A stretch of DNA of 64,000 nt, from assembly GCA_944319925.1 (NCBI GenBank), contig CALUFQ010000012.1, forward strand, positions 1-64,000. Direction: 5' to 3'. The notes under the pieces were generated by a model. The model was not told where the DNA came from. It saw only the letters and a list, made by a program, of their open reading frames with translations, and did not search any database. This document shows, in pieces, positions 1 through 7,852 of this stretch. Source of the DNA: an uncultured Paraprevotella sp. (GTDB taxonomy: Bacteria; Bacteroidota; Bacteroidia; Bacteroidales; Bacteroidaceae). The position numbers and the translations under genes were made by a program. How positions within the stretch are numbered: position 1 is the first letter of the stretch; each line of letters opens with the position of its first letter.

Positions 1-590
1 CCCATGGGGGCGATGGCGAAGTTGCAGCGGTCCAGTAAGGCGAGGAAACGTTTGTCCGTCCGTTCCATTTGGAAGAGGTTGACGCAAAGGAAGGGATTGA
101 GCAGTTCGCATCCTTCGCGTGTGATGTGCCTGTGGCGGGCCATCTGGGCCATGCGGTGGTCAATCTTCTCCACGAAGGCTTTCTCTTCAGCCGTCAGTGC
201 CACTTTGCTGTAAGTGTCGGCGTAAGGCAGGTCTTGTTCGTAGGAATCCATCAGGACCTTGTAGCAGAGGTCATAATACCAATCTGTTTTCCGCCGGAAA
301 AAGCTGTTCAGGTCGCCTTCGATGAACCAGTAGCCGTGCAGGGCGTAGGGATAGCTGCGCAGGATGCGCAGCTCCTCGTAGCTCAGGCGGCTGATGTCCT
401 GTTCCAAGTCCACGCTTTGGGGCAGGATGCTGTCGGTCAGCAGCCGGCATTCTGCCGCAGGCGGGGCGGCGGTCTCCGTGGCTTCGGAAGGTTTGGATCC
501 GGCCTTTTTCTTGGAGGAGTGGCAGGATGTGGCCAGTCCGGCCATGAGTGCCAGTCCGGCGCAGAACAATAGGATCGGGTTGTGTTTCAT
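1..590 (-). CDS. YARHG-domain lipoprotein (3' end outside window)
   Basis: The frame opens at an ATG at 590 and is still open at the window edge, so only about 196 N-terminal residues are seen. They begin with a lipoprotein signal: a hydrophobic stretch, then ATSC as lipobox with Cys near residue 23, then a Ser/Lys-rich linker. Residues about 65-105 fit the YARHG domain: LRSYPYALHGYWF followed by FF....DWY. YARHG domains are found in extracellular or cell-envelope proteins and their role is poorly defined. The next gene upstream on the same strand ends only 29 bp away and also encodes a lipoprotein, so the two are probably co-transcribed. No function can be given beyond an envelope-anchored protein. 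Confidence 0.8.
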   Translation of the reverse strand, partial: MKHNPILLFCAGLALMAGLATSCHSSKKKAGSKPSEATETAAPPAAECRLLTDSILPQSVDLEQDISRLSYEELRILRSYPYALHGYWFIEGDLNSFFRRKTDWYYDLCYKVLMDSYEQDLPYADTYSKVALTAEEKAFVEKIDHRMAQMARHRHITREGCELLNPFLCVNLFQMERTDKRFLALLDRCNFAIAPM

Positions 591-619
591 GATGGGAAAG
601 GGTTTGGTTTATGGATTTT

Positions 620-1135
620 TCATTCGGGAATATCGTGTTCGAAGACGAGGCCGAAGCCTTGTTGGCGGTATAAGCCCTGCACCAACGTGCCATCTGAGCG
701 GCGTTCCGTGGTAAGGATCCGTGCCGGGACGGAGTCGCGCACGAGGCGGAAATCCACCAACGGGCGCGCCACCCGTGATCCCAGCCACAGCGGCCGGATG
801 AGCCGTCCTTTGTAGAGCTTGAAGAGGAAAAGCCGCCGTTCGGGGCGGGGAAAGTGGCGGGTGGGTTTGATGACCCCCACGGCGATTTCCGGCCTCCCGT
901 CGCCCGTCAGGTCGCCGCATTCGAAGCGGTAAACGGGATAGGGCAGTTCCCATTCCGACACAGTTGCGCCACCAATGGAATGCCGCAGCACGTAGAGGCT
1001 GTCATGCACCTGTTCCAGCCGGATTTCCCGGTGTTGCCCGTCTTCGCCTTGGTAACGGAAAGGTGCGTTTTCCCGTCCTGTGCATGATGCCGCCAACAGG
1101 CAGATGGCGATGCCGGCGAGTGCGCCCGGCCGCAA
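620..1135 (-). CDS. Small lipoprotein with VCBS-like motif; start uncertain
   Basis: The last 170 or so residues are convincingly coding: a short hydrophobic stretch ending in LLAASC (lipobox), then a soluble domain with DLTGDGRPEIAVG, which resembles the calcium-loop motif of FG-GAP/VCBS repeats. No ATG lies between the signal peptide and a repeat element upstream (1156-1297). I placed the start at the TTG at 1135, which gives a signal peptide of normal length. The frame also stays open upstream through the repeat to ATG codons, but those would put repeat-encoded sequence ahead of the lipoprotein signal. The gene runs into the YARHG lipoprotein 29 bp downstream. Function unknown. Confidence 0.6.
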   Translation of the reverse strand: MRPGALAGIAICLLAASCTGRENAPFRYQGEDGQHREIRLEQVHDSLYVLRHSIGGATVSEWELPYPVYRFECGDLTGDGRPEIAVGVIKPTRHFPRPERRLFLFKLYKGRLIRPLWLGSRVARPLVDFRLVRDSVPARILTTERRSDGTLVQGLYRQQGFGLVFEHDIPE

Positions 1136-1155
1136 TATGGGATGTCGGCAGGATG

Positions 1156-1297
1156 AACTCCTCCGCCTTGTAGGGGAGGTGGCCCGAAGGGCTGGAGGGG
1201 TTTCGCACCGACAGAACATGCGTTGGAAGTATGCTTTTGTGGGCGTGAGACCCCTCAGTCGCTCCGCGACAGCCCCCTTGCGAGGCGGGGCTGTATA
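1156..1297. repeat. Short variant of the GC-rich fold-back repeat
   Basis: It begins AACTCCTCCGCCTTG and ends GCGAGGCGGGGC, with the internal blocks GGGGAGGTGGCCCGAAGGGC and GTGAGACCCCTC shared with the other copies in this window. It lacks the GAGGGTGTA ends of the full 183-bp form. The block following it (1341-1378) carries AAAGGGTCGTTACGA, a second repeated module that also occurs near 26.79 and 31.95 kb. It lies in the 5' region of a lipoprotein gene. Confidence 0.75.
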
Positions 1298-1365
1298 TTC
1301 CAGCACTTTCTCATAATGCTCTCCATTCATTTTCTCCCCTTTCCAAACGGCGAACCAAAGGGTCG

Positions 1366-2211
1366 TTACGACCCCGTCCTTTCGCCCAGCTTGCGGCAGA
1401 GCTTTCCGCCCGTCATGCAATAAATTCCGATGAGGATGAACGGGATGCTCAGGATCTGCCCCATGTTGATGAGCATGGAAGCCTCCCAGGCTTCCTGTAC
1501 TTCCTTGGTGTATTCGATGAAGAAGCGGGCCGTGAAGATGCTCGTCAGGCAGAAGCCGAAATAAAATCCCGTACCTACCTTTTGCGGCCACTTGTGGTAG
1601 AGCACGTAGCCGACGATGAGGAACAGAAAGTAACAAATAGCCTCGTAGAGCTGCCCCGGATGGCGCGGCAGCATGTCCACCCGTTCAAAGATGAAGGCCC
1701 AGGGCACGTCCGTCGGTTTGCCGATGATTTCCGAGTTCATCAGGTTGCCCAAGCGGATGAACATGGCACTAGCGGGCGTGGCGATGGCCACATTGTCCAA
1801 TACGCGCATGATGTTCACCTTCGTCTTGCGCACGTAGAGCCACAGGGCGAGCATCAGCCCGATGGTGCCTCCGTGGCTGGCCAGCCCCGCGTAGCCCGTG
1901 AAATGCCAGCCGTCCGCCGTCTGACGGAAGGGGAGAATCATTTCCAGCGGGTGGACGAGGAAGTAGCCAGGTTCATAGAAGAGGCAATGCCCCAGGCGCG
2001 CGCCCACGAGGATGCCCACGAAGCAGTAGAAGAACAGGGGGTCGAAGAGCTTGTCGGGGATGCCCTGTTGTTTGTAGAGCCGCCCGACCAGCACATAGGC
2101 GGCCAGCAGGGCGAAGCACCAGCACAGCGAATACCAGCGCACGCCGAAGCTGCCGATGTGGAAGGCGAACAAGTCCGGGTTCCACAGGATGTATTGCAGT
2201 TGCGTTACCAT
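1366..2211 (-). CDS. lgt: Prolipoprotein diacylglyceryl transferase
   Basis: This inner-membrane enzyme transfers diacylglycerol from phosphatidylglycerol to the lipobox Cys of prolipoproteins, the first step of lipoprotein maturation. The 281-residue product has the usual length and seven or so hydrophobic segments. Family motifs are present: GARLGHCLFYEP, SHGGTIG, RLGNLMNSEIIGKPTDVPWAF and RHPGQLYEA, holding the conserved His and Arg residues of Lgt. I chose the ATG at 2211 (MVTQLQYILWN), since the longer open frame would run back into ychF. The ychF stop lies 4 bp upstream, so lgt is translated as the second gene of a ychF-lgt operon. Confidence 0.96.
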   Translation of the reverse strand: MVTQLQYILWNPDLFAFHIGSFGVRWYSLCWCFALLAAYVLVGRLYKQQGIPDKLFDPLFFYCFVGILVGARLGHCLFYEPGYFLVHPLEMILPFRQTADGWHFTGYAGLASHGGTIGLMLALWLYVRKTKVNIMRVLDNVAIATPASAMFIRLGNLMNSEIIGKPTDVPWAFIFERVDMLPRHPGQLYEAICYFLFLIVGYVLYHKWPQKVGTGFYFGFCLTSIFTARFFIEYTKEVQEAWEASMLINMGQILSIPFILIGIYCMTGGKLCRKLGERTGS

Positions 2212-2215
2212 GGTT

Positions 2216-3319
2216 TCACACGTTGAAGCGGAAGTGCATGATGTCGCCGTCCTGCACCACGTAGTCTTTGCCTTCCACGCCCATCTTTCCGGCTTCGCGC
2301 ACAGCGGCTTCGGAGCCATACTTGATGTAGTCGTCATACTTGATGACTTCTGCGCGGATGAATCCCTTTTCGAAGTCCGTGTGGATTACGCCGGCGCACT
2401 GCGGGGCTTTCCATCCCTTGCGGAAAGTCCACGCCTTCACTTCCATCTCGCCCGCCGTGATGAACGTCTGCAGGTTGAGCAGGTGGTAAATTGCCTTGAT
2501 GAGGCGGTCGCAGCCCGACTCGTTCAGGCCCATGTCCTGCAGGAACATCTGTTTCTCCTCGTAGCTTTCCAGTTCGGCGATGTCAGCTTCCGTTTGGGCG
2601 GAGATGATGAGCAGTTCCGCGTCCTCGTCCTTGATGGCTTCGCGCACGGCATCCACGTAGCGGTTGCCGTTGGCGGCCGAAGCGTCATCCACATTGCATA
2701 CGTAGAGCACCGGTTTGGAGGTCAGCAGGAACAGGTTGCGGGCTGCGTGTTGTTCCTCTTCGGTCTCGAATGTCACGGTGCGCGCCGACTTACCTTGTTC
2801 CAAGGCGTTTTTATATTGCGAGAGCACTTCGTATTCCACTTTTGCCCCCTTGTCGCCGCCCACCTTGGCCACTTTCTCCACGCGCTTCAGGCGGTTTTCC
2901 ACCGTTTCCAAGTCTTTCAGTTGCAACTCCGTGTCAATGATTTCCTTGTCGCGCACGGGATCCACCGACCCATCGACATGCACGATGTTCGGGTTGTCGA
3001 AGCAACGCAGCACGTGGATGATGGCGTCCGTCTCGCGGATGTTGCCCAGGAACTGGTTGCCCAGTCCCTCGCCTTGGCTGGCACCTTTCACCAAGCCTGC
3101 GATGTCCACGATTTCGCATGTGGCGGGCACGATGCGTCCCGGGTGTACGATTTCGGCCAGCCGGGTTAACCGTTCGTCCGGCACGGTGATTTGTCCCAGT
3201 TGTGCGTCGATGGTGCAGAATGGGAAGTTGGCTGCCTGCGCCTTTGCGCTCGACAGACAGTTGAAAAGGGTGCTCTTGCCCACGTTGGGCAGCCCCACGA
3301 TGCCTGCTTTCAAAGCCAT
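2216..3319 (-). CDS. ychF: Redox-responsive P-loop ATPase YchF
   Basis: A protein of 367 residues of the Obg-like YchF/OLA1 family, which binds ribosomes and hydrolyses ATP in preference to GTP. The P-loop GLPNVGKSTLFN is at residues 8-19, the DIAGLVKGAS switch follows, and NVDD stands where true GTPases have NKxD, consistent with ATP preference. The C-terminal TGS-like domain ends in DGDIMHFRFNV, the family's typical end. It is the first gene of the ychF-lgt transcription unit, with a promoter at 3370-3401. Confidence 0.97.
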   Translation of the reverse strand: MALKAGIVGLPNVGKSTLFNCLSSAKAQAANFPFCTIDAQLGQITVPDERLTRLAEIVHPGRIVPATCEIVDIAGLVKGASQGEGLGNQFLGNIRETDAIIHVLRCFDNPNIVHVDGSVDPVRDKEIIDTELQLKDLETVENRLKRVEKVAKVGGDKGAKVEYEVLSQYKNALEQGKSARTVTFETEEEQHAARNLFLLTSKPVLYVCNVDDASAANGNRYVDAVREAIKDEDAELLIISAQTEADIAELESYEEKQMFLQDMGLNESGCDRLIKAIYHLLNLQTFITAGEMEVKAWTFRKGWKAPQCAGVIHTDFEKGFIRAEVIKYDDYIKYGSEAAVREAGKMGVEGKDYVVQDGDIMHFRFNV

Positions 3320-3369
3320 AGTCTATTTTGTTTTTTTCTGATAATACGATTTGTTTGTTTTATAAGGTG

Positions 3370-3401
3370 CAAAATTAGGAATAAATCCGTTAAGCCGGAA
3401 A
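3370..3401 (-). promoter_or_regulatory. Bacteroidetes-type promoter for ychF-lgt
   Basis: On the minus strand TTTC is followed after 20 bp by TAATTTTG, one base away from the Bacteroidetes consensus TTTG-N19-21-TAnnTTTG. It lies about 50 bp upstream of the ychF start. Confidence 0.55.
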
Positions 3402-3720
3402 AAACGGGCTTACATTATATTTATGAATATTCTATTTCTGCATGGTAAGGGCGGAAAAACCATTCCCAATCATCGCGCGATAAATTCAAAACAGTTTCTA
3501 AGCCGCCATTTGGCGGTTGGGATATTCGTCTGCAAGGCTGTGGTGGGTTTGGGCGAAAAGAACATTTACAGGGTGTGTCCGGGTGGCATGGAAAACCATA
3601 AATATGGGGTTTTTCAGTTTCTTTTCGTTTGTTGGCTTGCAAAATTCACTTTTTTTTGCGAATATTGCACCGTTTTGTACGTAAAGGAAAAAGGAAGAAG
3701 GAATCATACGGGAGACAATC
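3402..3720. other. Intergenic region upstream of the CDP-alcohol phosphotransferase
   Basis: AT-rich DNA between divergent ychF and the gene at 3721. A short hairpin (AACCGCCAAATGGCGG on the minus strand, around 3500-3520) is present. An open frame beginning at 3423 has no recognisable domain and unlike codon use, so I do not call it. I could not find a full promoter for the gene at 3721. Confidence 0.5.
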
Positions 3721-4668
3721 ATGACATCGCCAACGCTGAAAGAACGAGTGCAAGCCACGTTGAAGTCGGAAGACACGGAAGGAGCTTTTGAGCTTTACGT
3801 GACCCGTACACCGGGTTATTTGTGGGCTTTATTGTTCAAGAAACTTCATGTGCACCCCATTGCCGTCACTTTGCTGTCCATCGTTATCGGGGCGGCGGCG
3901 GGCTTTTTTTTCTATCCGGACGATATCCGCATGAATCTTGTGGGCATGCTCTTGTTGGTATGGGCCAATTGGTATGATTGTGCCGATGGGCAGTTGGCGC
4001 GCATGACGGGGAAAAAGACGTTGATAGGGCGGATATTGGACGGTTTCGCCGGCGATGTGTGGTTCTTTTCCATTTATTTGTTCATCACCTTGCGCCTGAC
4101 GTGGGCTTCGGCTCCCTGGGGAGGACAATGGGGCGTGTGGATTTGGTTGTTGTGCGCATACGCCGGTTTTTATTGCCATTCCCGTCAATGCGCGTTGGCT
4201 GATTATTACCGCAATATTCATTTGTTCTTCCTGAAAGGTGCGGCGGGTAGTGAGTTGGACACGTATGCCCAGCAACGTGCCCTGATGCATTCTTTGCCAT
4301 GGAACCGTAAGGAATGGTTTCATAAGATATATCTTTATTTTTATGGGAATTATACCCGTGGCCAGGAGCGCATGACACCCAAGTTCCAAGTGTTGTATGA
4401 ATGGGTGCAGGCGCGTTATCCCGAAGGTGTGCCGCAGGCGTTGAGGGACAAGTTCCGGGTCAAGAGCCTGCCGCTGATGAAGTATGCCAATATCCTGACG
4501 TTTGATACGCGGGTGGGCGTGTTGTTCATTTCTTTATTGGTAGGGATGCCGTGGATTTATCCGTTGTTTGAAATCACCGTGCTTGAGGCTTTGCGCTATT
4601 ACACCCGCCACGTGCATGAGAAATTCTGCGCGGAATTTACAAAAGAGTTGGAGAATGGCGAGATTTGA
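3721..4668 (+). CDS. CDP-alcohol phosphotransferase family membrane protein
   Basis: A 315-residue protein with several hydrophobic segments. It carries most of the signature of CDP-alcohol phosphotransferases, which move a phosphoalcohol from a CDP-alcohol to an acceptor, usually a lipid: DCADGQLAR at residues 86-94, Gly103 and Asp107 in the right register. The fourth Asp of the motif, the presumed catalytic base, is expected four residues after Asp107, but that position is Gly111 and Asp112 follows. The downstream cytidylyltransferase start overlaps the 3' end by 14 bp, so the two are translationally coupled and probably make and use the same CDP-alcohol (inference). Substrate unknown. Confidence 0.87.
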   Translation: MTSPTLKERVQATLKSEDTEGAFELYVTRTPGYLWALLFKKLHVHPIAVTLLSIVIGAAAGFFFYPDDIRMNLVGMLLLVWANWYDCADGQLARMTGKKTLIGRILDGFAGDVWFFSIYLFITLRLTWASAPWGGQWGVWIWLLCAYAGFYCHSRQCALADYYRNIHLFFLKGAAGSELDTYAQQRALMHSLPWNRKEWFHKIYLYFYGNYTRGQERMTPKFQVLYEWVQARYPEGVPQALRDKFRVKSLPLMKYANILTFDTRVGVLFISLLVGMPWIYPLFEITVLEALRYYTRHVHEKFCAEFTKELENGEI

Positions 4669-5392
4669 CCAGATTGTCGCATTGTTGCTGGCTGGCGGGC
4701 ATGGTTGCCGCATACACAGCGATCGGCCGAAACAATTCATGGAGGTGGCTGGCATACCGGTCATTGCCTATACTATGCGCACGTTACAAGAACATCCGGA
4801 CGTAGATGCCGTGTATGTGGTGTGTGCCGCCGAATGGGAGGATTTTGTGCGTGAGACGGCACGGGTAGCAGGCGTGGACAAACTGCGGGGCACTTTTCCG
4901 GCGGGTGGCACGAGTTTGCAGTCGGTGAAAAACGGCGTGGAAGGTTTGCGGGGAGTTTATGGCGGGCGGAATCCCGTCGTGTTGACCCATGAGGCCGTGC
5001 GTCCGTTGTTGTCGCGGGAAATGATTGATTGTAACTTGCGTACGTTCCATGCGTATGGGAATGCCATCACCGCCGTGCGGAGCAACGAGGCCTATATGGT
5101 GAGCGAAGATGGAACGTCGTCCCGGGAATGTATCCCTCGCGAACGGCTTTACAGGGCACAGACTCCGCAGACGTTTTATTTGGACGATTTGACGGAAGCT
5201 TTTCGGGAGGCAACCCGCAAGGGGATGTGTGATTCCCAGTCATTATATACTTTTATGTCGGATGTCTTTCCCGGTCGCGCGTTGCATATTGCGCCGGGCA
5301 GCGAGTTGAATTTCAAATTGACCGTTCCTGAAGATTTTGACACGTTGGAGGCTATCCTGTCTTATCGTCATATCCGGCGGCGTGAAAGATAG
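4655..5392 (+). CDS. IspD/TarI-like cytidylyltransferase
   Basis: A 245-residue nucleotidyltransferase of the IspD family, which joins CTP with a sugar-alcohol phosphate to give a CDP-alcohol. The N-terminal loop LLAGGHGCRIHSDRPKQF matches the family's GxGxR...PKQ nucleotide-binding signature with its Arg and Lys. THEAVRPL stands for HDAARP, RAQTPQTF is the conserved substrate-loop motif, and the C-terminus has NFKLTVPEDF. IspD (methylerythritol phosphate) and TarI (ribitol phosphate) cannot be told apart by eye. The 14-bp overlap with a CDP-alcohol phosphotransferase gene favours a role in activating a polyol for lipid or polymer decoration over isoprenoid synthesis, but this is inference. 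Confidence 0.85.
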   Translation: MARFDQIVALLLAGGHGCRIHSDRPKQFMEVAGIPVIAYTMRTLQEHPDVDAVYVVCAAEWEDFVRETARVAGVDKLRGTFPAGGTSLQSVKNGVEGLRGVYGGRNPVVLTHEAVRPLLSREMIDCNLRTFHAYGNAITAVRSNEAYMVSEDGTSSRECIPRERLYRAQTPQTFYLDDLTEAFREATRKGMCDSQSLYTFMSDVFPGRALHIAPGSELNFKLTVPEDFDTLEAILSYRHIRRRER

Positions 5393-5426
5393 GATTCCAC
5401 ATTGATTTCACGTTGCTGAGGGTTTG

Positions 5427-5467
5427 TCAAATGTATGGGTGCTTCTGTGTGTCACCTGACATTTGCG
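5427..5467. terminator. Possible bidirectional terminator hairpin
   Basis: CAAATGT pairs with ACATTTG and GGGTG with CACCT across a loop, in the 88-bp gap between two convergent genes. There is no strong T-run on either side. Confidence 0.35.
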
Positions 5468-5480
5468 TGGCTAGTAAGGT

Positions 5481-6614
5481 TCAGTGCGTTTTCCCTTGGG
5501 CGAAATACCCGTGCCGGGCGCGCCAAGTGTAGTGCCATAGTTTGAAGAGCGGGCTCCATAACACTTCGCCGGGGTAGTCGGCCAGGAACGCGAAATTGCG
5601 GCTTACTTTGCGTCGGAAGCGGGCAAGGGAGGTCTCGCCTGCATGATGGTGTATGCGCGTGTCGTGTTGTCCGAAATTGCCTGCCAGCATGATTTCGCTC
5701 AGCAGCCTGTTTCCTCGTCCGGGTGAGGGAGGAAGCAGCAGGTGGGCATCGGGCAGGCCGAACACTTCCTGCATGACGTACATGACGGCTTCGGCGAAAC
5801 GTTTAAGGCGCAGCCGTTTCAGAACCTTTACGGTTGCGGCGCGTTCTTCAGGAGAACAAGGCTGGCAGAGTGCGAAATAATAGTCTGTCAGTTGGCGAAG
5901 CCCAATGCCTTCATCGAAAAGGTGGCGGTAGATGTGGACGAGCAGATAGATGCGGTTCATCTCAGGCGTGGGCACGGCGATTACTCCAGCTCCTTCCGGC
6001 AGTTGCACCCGGTGTCGCAGGCTTTCCGGCTTCCATTCTCCGAAATAATGTTGAAGTCGTCGGTTCATAGCCCATTCGTTCATCCATGAAGGGGTGGAAT
6101 GGAGCTCTATTTCCGTTTCTTTCAGCACGGGGAAATCCACGTGGTGGTAAACCACTTCCACTCCCGGACAGAATCGCCGGGCATAGGCCACCAGGTCGGG
6201 GCGTGTGGCGTTTACCCACAAGTCGATGTCGCCGGGGGTGCGGTGGAGCGGATTGGGATAGAGCAATGCGTTGCCTTGTCCTTTGAGCACCACGCTGCCC
6301 ATACCTTCGTCCGCGAATTTTGCGCACACTTTTGCCGCCAGCCGGTTCAAGTTGCGGTTATGTGCTTCGGTTTGTTGCACGAGGCTTATCCAGGGCATCA
6401 GCACTTCCGTGGGAGGCTTTTGTCCGGACGGAAGTTTTTCCACTCCGTCGAGCACGATGGCGGTCATGGCCTGTTTGCGGGACATGTCGTAAAGGGTGGC
6501 CCATTCGTCTGCGACTATTTCTATCGTGACGTCCGGGATGCCGCCGACGGCAAGTTTGATGAGTTGGAAGAATTTTTTTTCTGTCGGGGTGAAAAGGATT
6601 GTTTTTTTGTCCAT
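5481..6614 (-). CDS. Nucleotidyltransferase family protein (NTP_transf_5-like)
   Basis: A 377-residue soluble protein with a nucleotidyltransferase-like core: VVLKGQGNALLYPN followed by RTPGDIDLWV, the G-x-D-x-D metal-binding pattern of the NTP_transf_5 family (PF14907). The family is common in capsule and surface-glycan regions, with no established reaction. The MDKKTIL start at 6614 is preferred over MAQKAEN at 6638, because a consensus promoter at 6644-6675 would start transcription at about the MAQ codon. The gene is convergent with the cytidylyltransferase gene. Confidence 0.82.
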   Translation of the reverse strand: MDKKTILFTPTEKKFFQLIKLAVGGIPDVTIEIVADEWATLYDMSRKQAMTAIVLDGVEKLPSGQKPPTEVLMPWISLVQQTEAHNRNLNRLAAKVCAKFADEGMGSVVLKGQGNALLYPNPLHRTPGDIDLWVNATRPDLVAYARRFCPGVEVVYHHVDFPVLKETEIELHSTPSWMNEWAMNRRLQHYFGEWKPESLRHRVQLPEGAGVIAVPTPEMNRIYLLVHIYRHLFDEGIGLRQLTDYYFALCQPCSPEERAATVKVLKRLRLKRFAEAVMYVMQEVFGLPDAHLLLPPSPGRGNRLLSEIMLAGNFGQHDTRIHHHAGETSLARFRRKVSRNFAFLADYPGEVLWSPLFKLWHYTWRARHGYFAQGKTH

Positions 6615-6643
6615 TGCGTTCTCGGCCTTTTGTGCCATTTTTG

Positions 6644-6675
6644 CAAAAGTAAGGATTATCCTTGGATTACGCAAA
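6644..6675 (-). promoter_or_regulatory. Consensus Bacteroidetes promoter for the gene at 5481-6614
   Basis: On the minus strand a perfect TTTG (6672-6675) is followed after exactly 20 bp by TACTTTTG (6644-6651), a full match to TTTG-N19-21-TAnnTTTG. Its position decides the start codon of the downstream gene. Confidence 0.8.
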
Positions 6676-6785
6676 CCATTTTTGGAGATTGGCTTGCTAA
6701 AAGCCAATCTGTTTACCTTGCTTTTAGAGATTTGCTGATGTTGTTTTTGTTTTTTCCGATATTTTGGAAAATGCCTCCCGGAAAA

Positions 6786-6818
6786 TTAGGATTCTTTTAT
6801 TTATTTTCCATATCTTTG
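6786..6818 (+). promoter_or_regulatory. Promoter with no close downstream gene
   Basis: TATCTTTG at 6811-6818 is a perfect -7 box, with TTAG 21 bp upstream as a weak -33. The next good coding start on this strand is at 7206, about 380 bp on, so the promoter may make a noncoding RNA or a long leader. Confidence 0.5.
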
Positions 6819-6824
6819 CAGTGT

Positions 6825-7160
6825 TCCCGTGCCGAAGTCCTGTATTGCAGGACGGTGGGGTGGGGATGCATATATGGAATGGCGTTTACTTGACGCTTTG
6901 TTCTTGGCGGTTCGGAACTTCGCAAACTCTAATCTTGCTAAAGACAAGGCAACGGTAGATGTCCTGTGGGTATGTTTTATACAATCCCATGCCCTTATCC
7001 GTGTGTTTCAGATGGGGAGGCATGGAGTATATATACATATCGGCGTGGGCTTCTGCGTTGCTCGTTTTGGCAAGATGGGCAATGCGAAGGCCTCGAATCG
7101 CGGAACGAGTAACAGGTACAGACTCCTGCGTTTTTTCGTATATGTACTGGCACACAAAAA
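6825..7160 (+). ncRNA. Candidate structured noncoding RNA
   Basis: This stretch follows a perfect -7 box and lacks a convincing coding frame. It opens with a perfect hairpin, GTCCTG-N5-CAGGAC at 6837-6853. Later it contains a 9-bp stem with wobbles (GCGTTGCTC with GGGCAATGC) and CTCG...CGAG, and its halves can pair over a distance (GATGCATATAT with ATATATACAT). The size and promoter would suit a 6S-like or other small RNA, but I could not match any known family, and the 3' end is a guess. A long leader of the lipoprotein gene at 7206 is the alternative. Confidence 0.3.
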
Positions 7161-7205
7161 CATAATCGTCTTCCTAGGGAGTTTGAAGGCACAAAAACTA
7201 TTGAA

Positions 7206-7628
7206 ATGAGAATAAAGGAAAAAAGTCTGGGTTGGTTGACTTTGCTACTGGCTGTAGTATTGTGTGTAGGTTTCGCGTCGTGCGACAAGGACGATGATGA
7301 GGAAAACTCTTCGAGGGGCAGCATTGTCGGGACTTGGGAGTACGAGGAGACGTTCGGTCGCGAATATTCGATTGAAATTTATCGTTTTTATGCGGACGGC
7401 AGGTTTGAGTACGAGTACCTGGAGGGAGATTATTCTTCCGGAAATTCGCGTGTGTTGGACGAAAGCAGTGGCACGTATAGCTTTTCCGACGGGAGAGTGA
7501 CGTTGAATTATCAGGAAAGTACTATCGCCGAGGAAGTAGGAACGACATATAGTTTTGACGTAAGGATAAGTGGCGACGAGATGTACGTGGAGGAATATGG
7601 TGACGGATACGTGTTCTATAGAGAATGA
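7206..7628 (+). CDS. Small lipoprotein, lipocalin-like
   Basis: A 140-residue lipoprotein: a short signal with VGFASC (Cys at residue 26), the acidic spacer DKDDDEEN, then a beta-rich domain starting SIVGTWEYE. The pattern IVGTWxxE followed by alternating strands is typical of lipocalin-like domains in small Bacteroidetes lipoproteins, for which no ligand is known. It is the intact member of a tandem family: a fragment (7652-7849) and a second copy with a damaged signal (7853-8227) follow on the same strand. The shared signal and the TYSFSDG motif show the duplication. Confidence 0.8.
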   Translation: MRIKEKSLGWLTLLLAVVLCVGFASCDKDDDEENSSRGSIVGTWEYEETFGREYSIEIYRFYADGRFEYEYLEGDYSSGNSRVLDESSGTYSFSDGRVTLNYQESTIAEEVGTTYSFDVRISGDEMYVEEYGDGYVFYRE

Positions 7629-7651
7629 TTGTTGCCGTATAAGAAACTGCT

Positions 7652-7849
7652 TTGAATTTATCGTGCGAGATGTACAGCTTTTCGGATGGCGCGTATGACA
7701 TGGAGGGCAACGAGATTGGCTATTCTTCGGGTTATGCCTGCTCATGGGAAGGCAACAAGCTGACGTTGACAGACGAAGATGGTTATGAAGACGTGTATTA
7801 TAAGAAATGGTATTGTTTTACAAAAAAAGGTATCAAGATGAAAAAGTAA
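7652..7849 (+). pseudogene. 3' fragment of a lipocalin-like lipoprotein paralogue
   Basis: The readable frame lacks any signal peptide and opens with EMYSFSDGAYDMEGN, which matches the middle of the upstream lipoprotein (GTYSFSDG). It then runs through a C-terminal half ending KKGIKMKK and a stop. The first half of the gene is missing. The frame passes straight into the old start codon of the third copy (ATG at 7838), so the TAA at 7847-7849 terminates both this fragment and the third copy's original start. A remnant of unequal recombination within a tandem family is the simplest reading. Confidence 0.65.
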
Positions 7850-7852
7850 AGT

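Noticed and set aside
3423..3791. Plus-strand open frame starting MNILFLHGKGG
   Set aside because: It overlaps the well-supported gene at 3721 in another frame, has no domain past the first ten residues, and shows no promoter.
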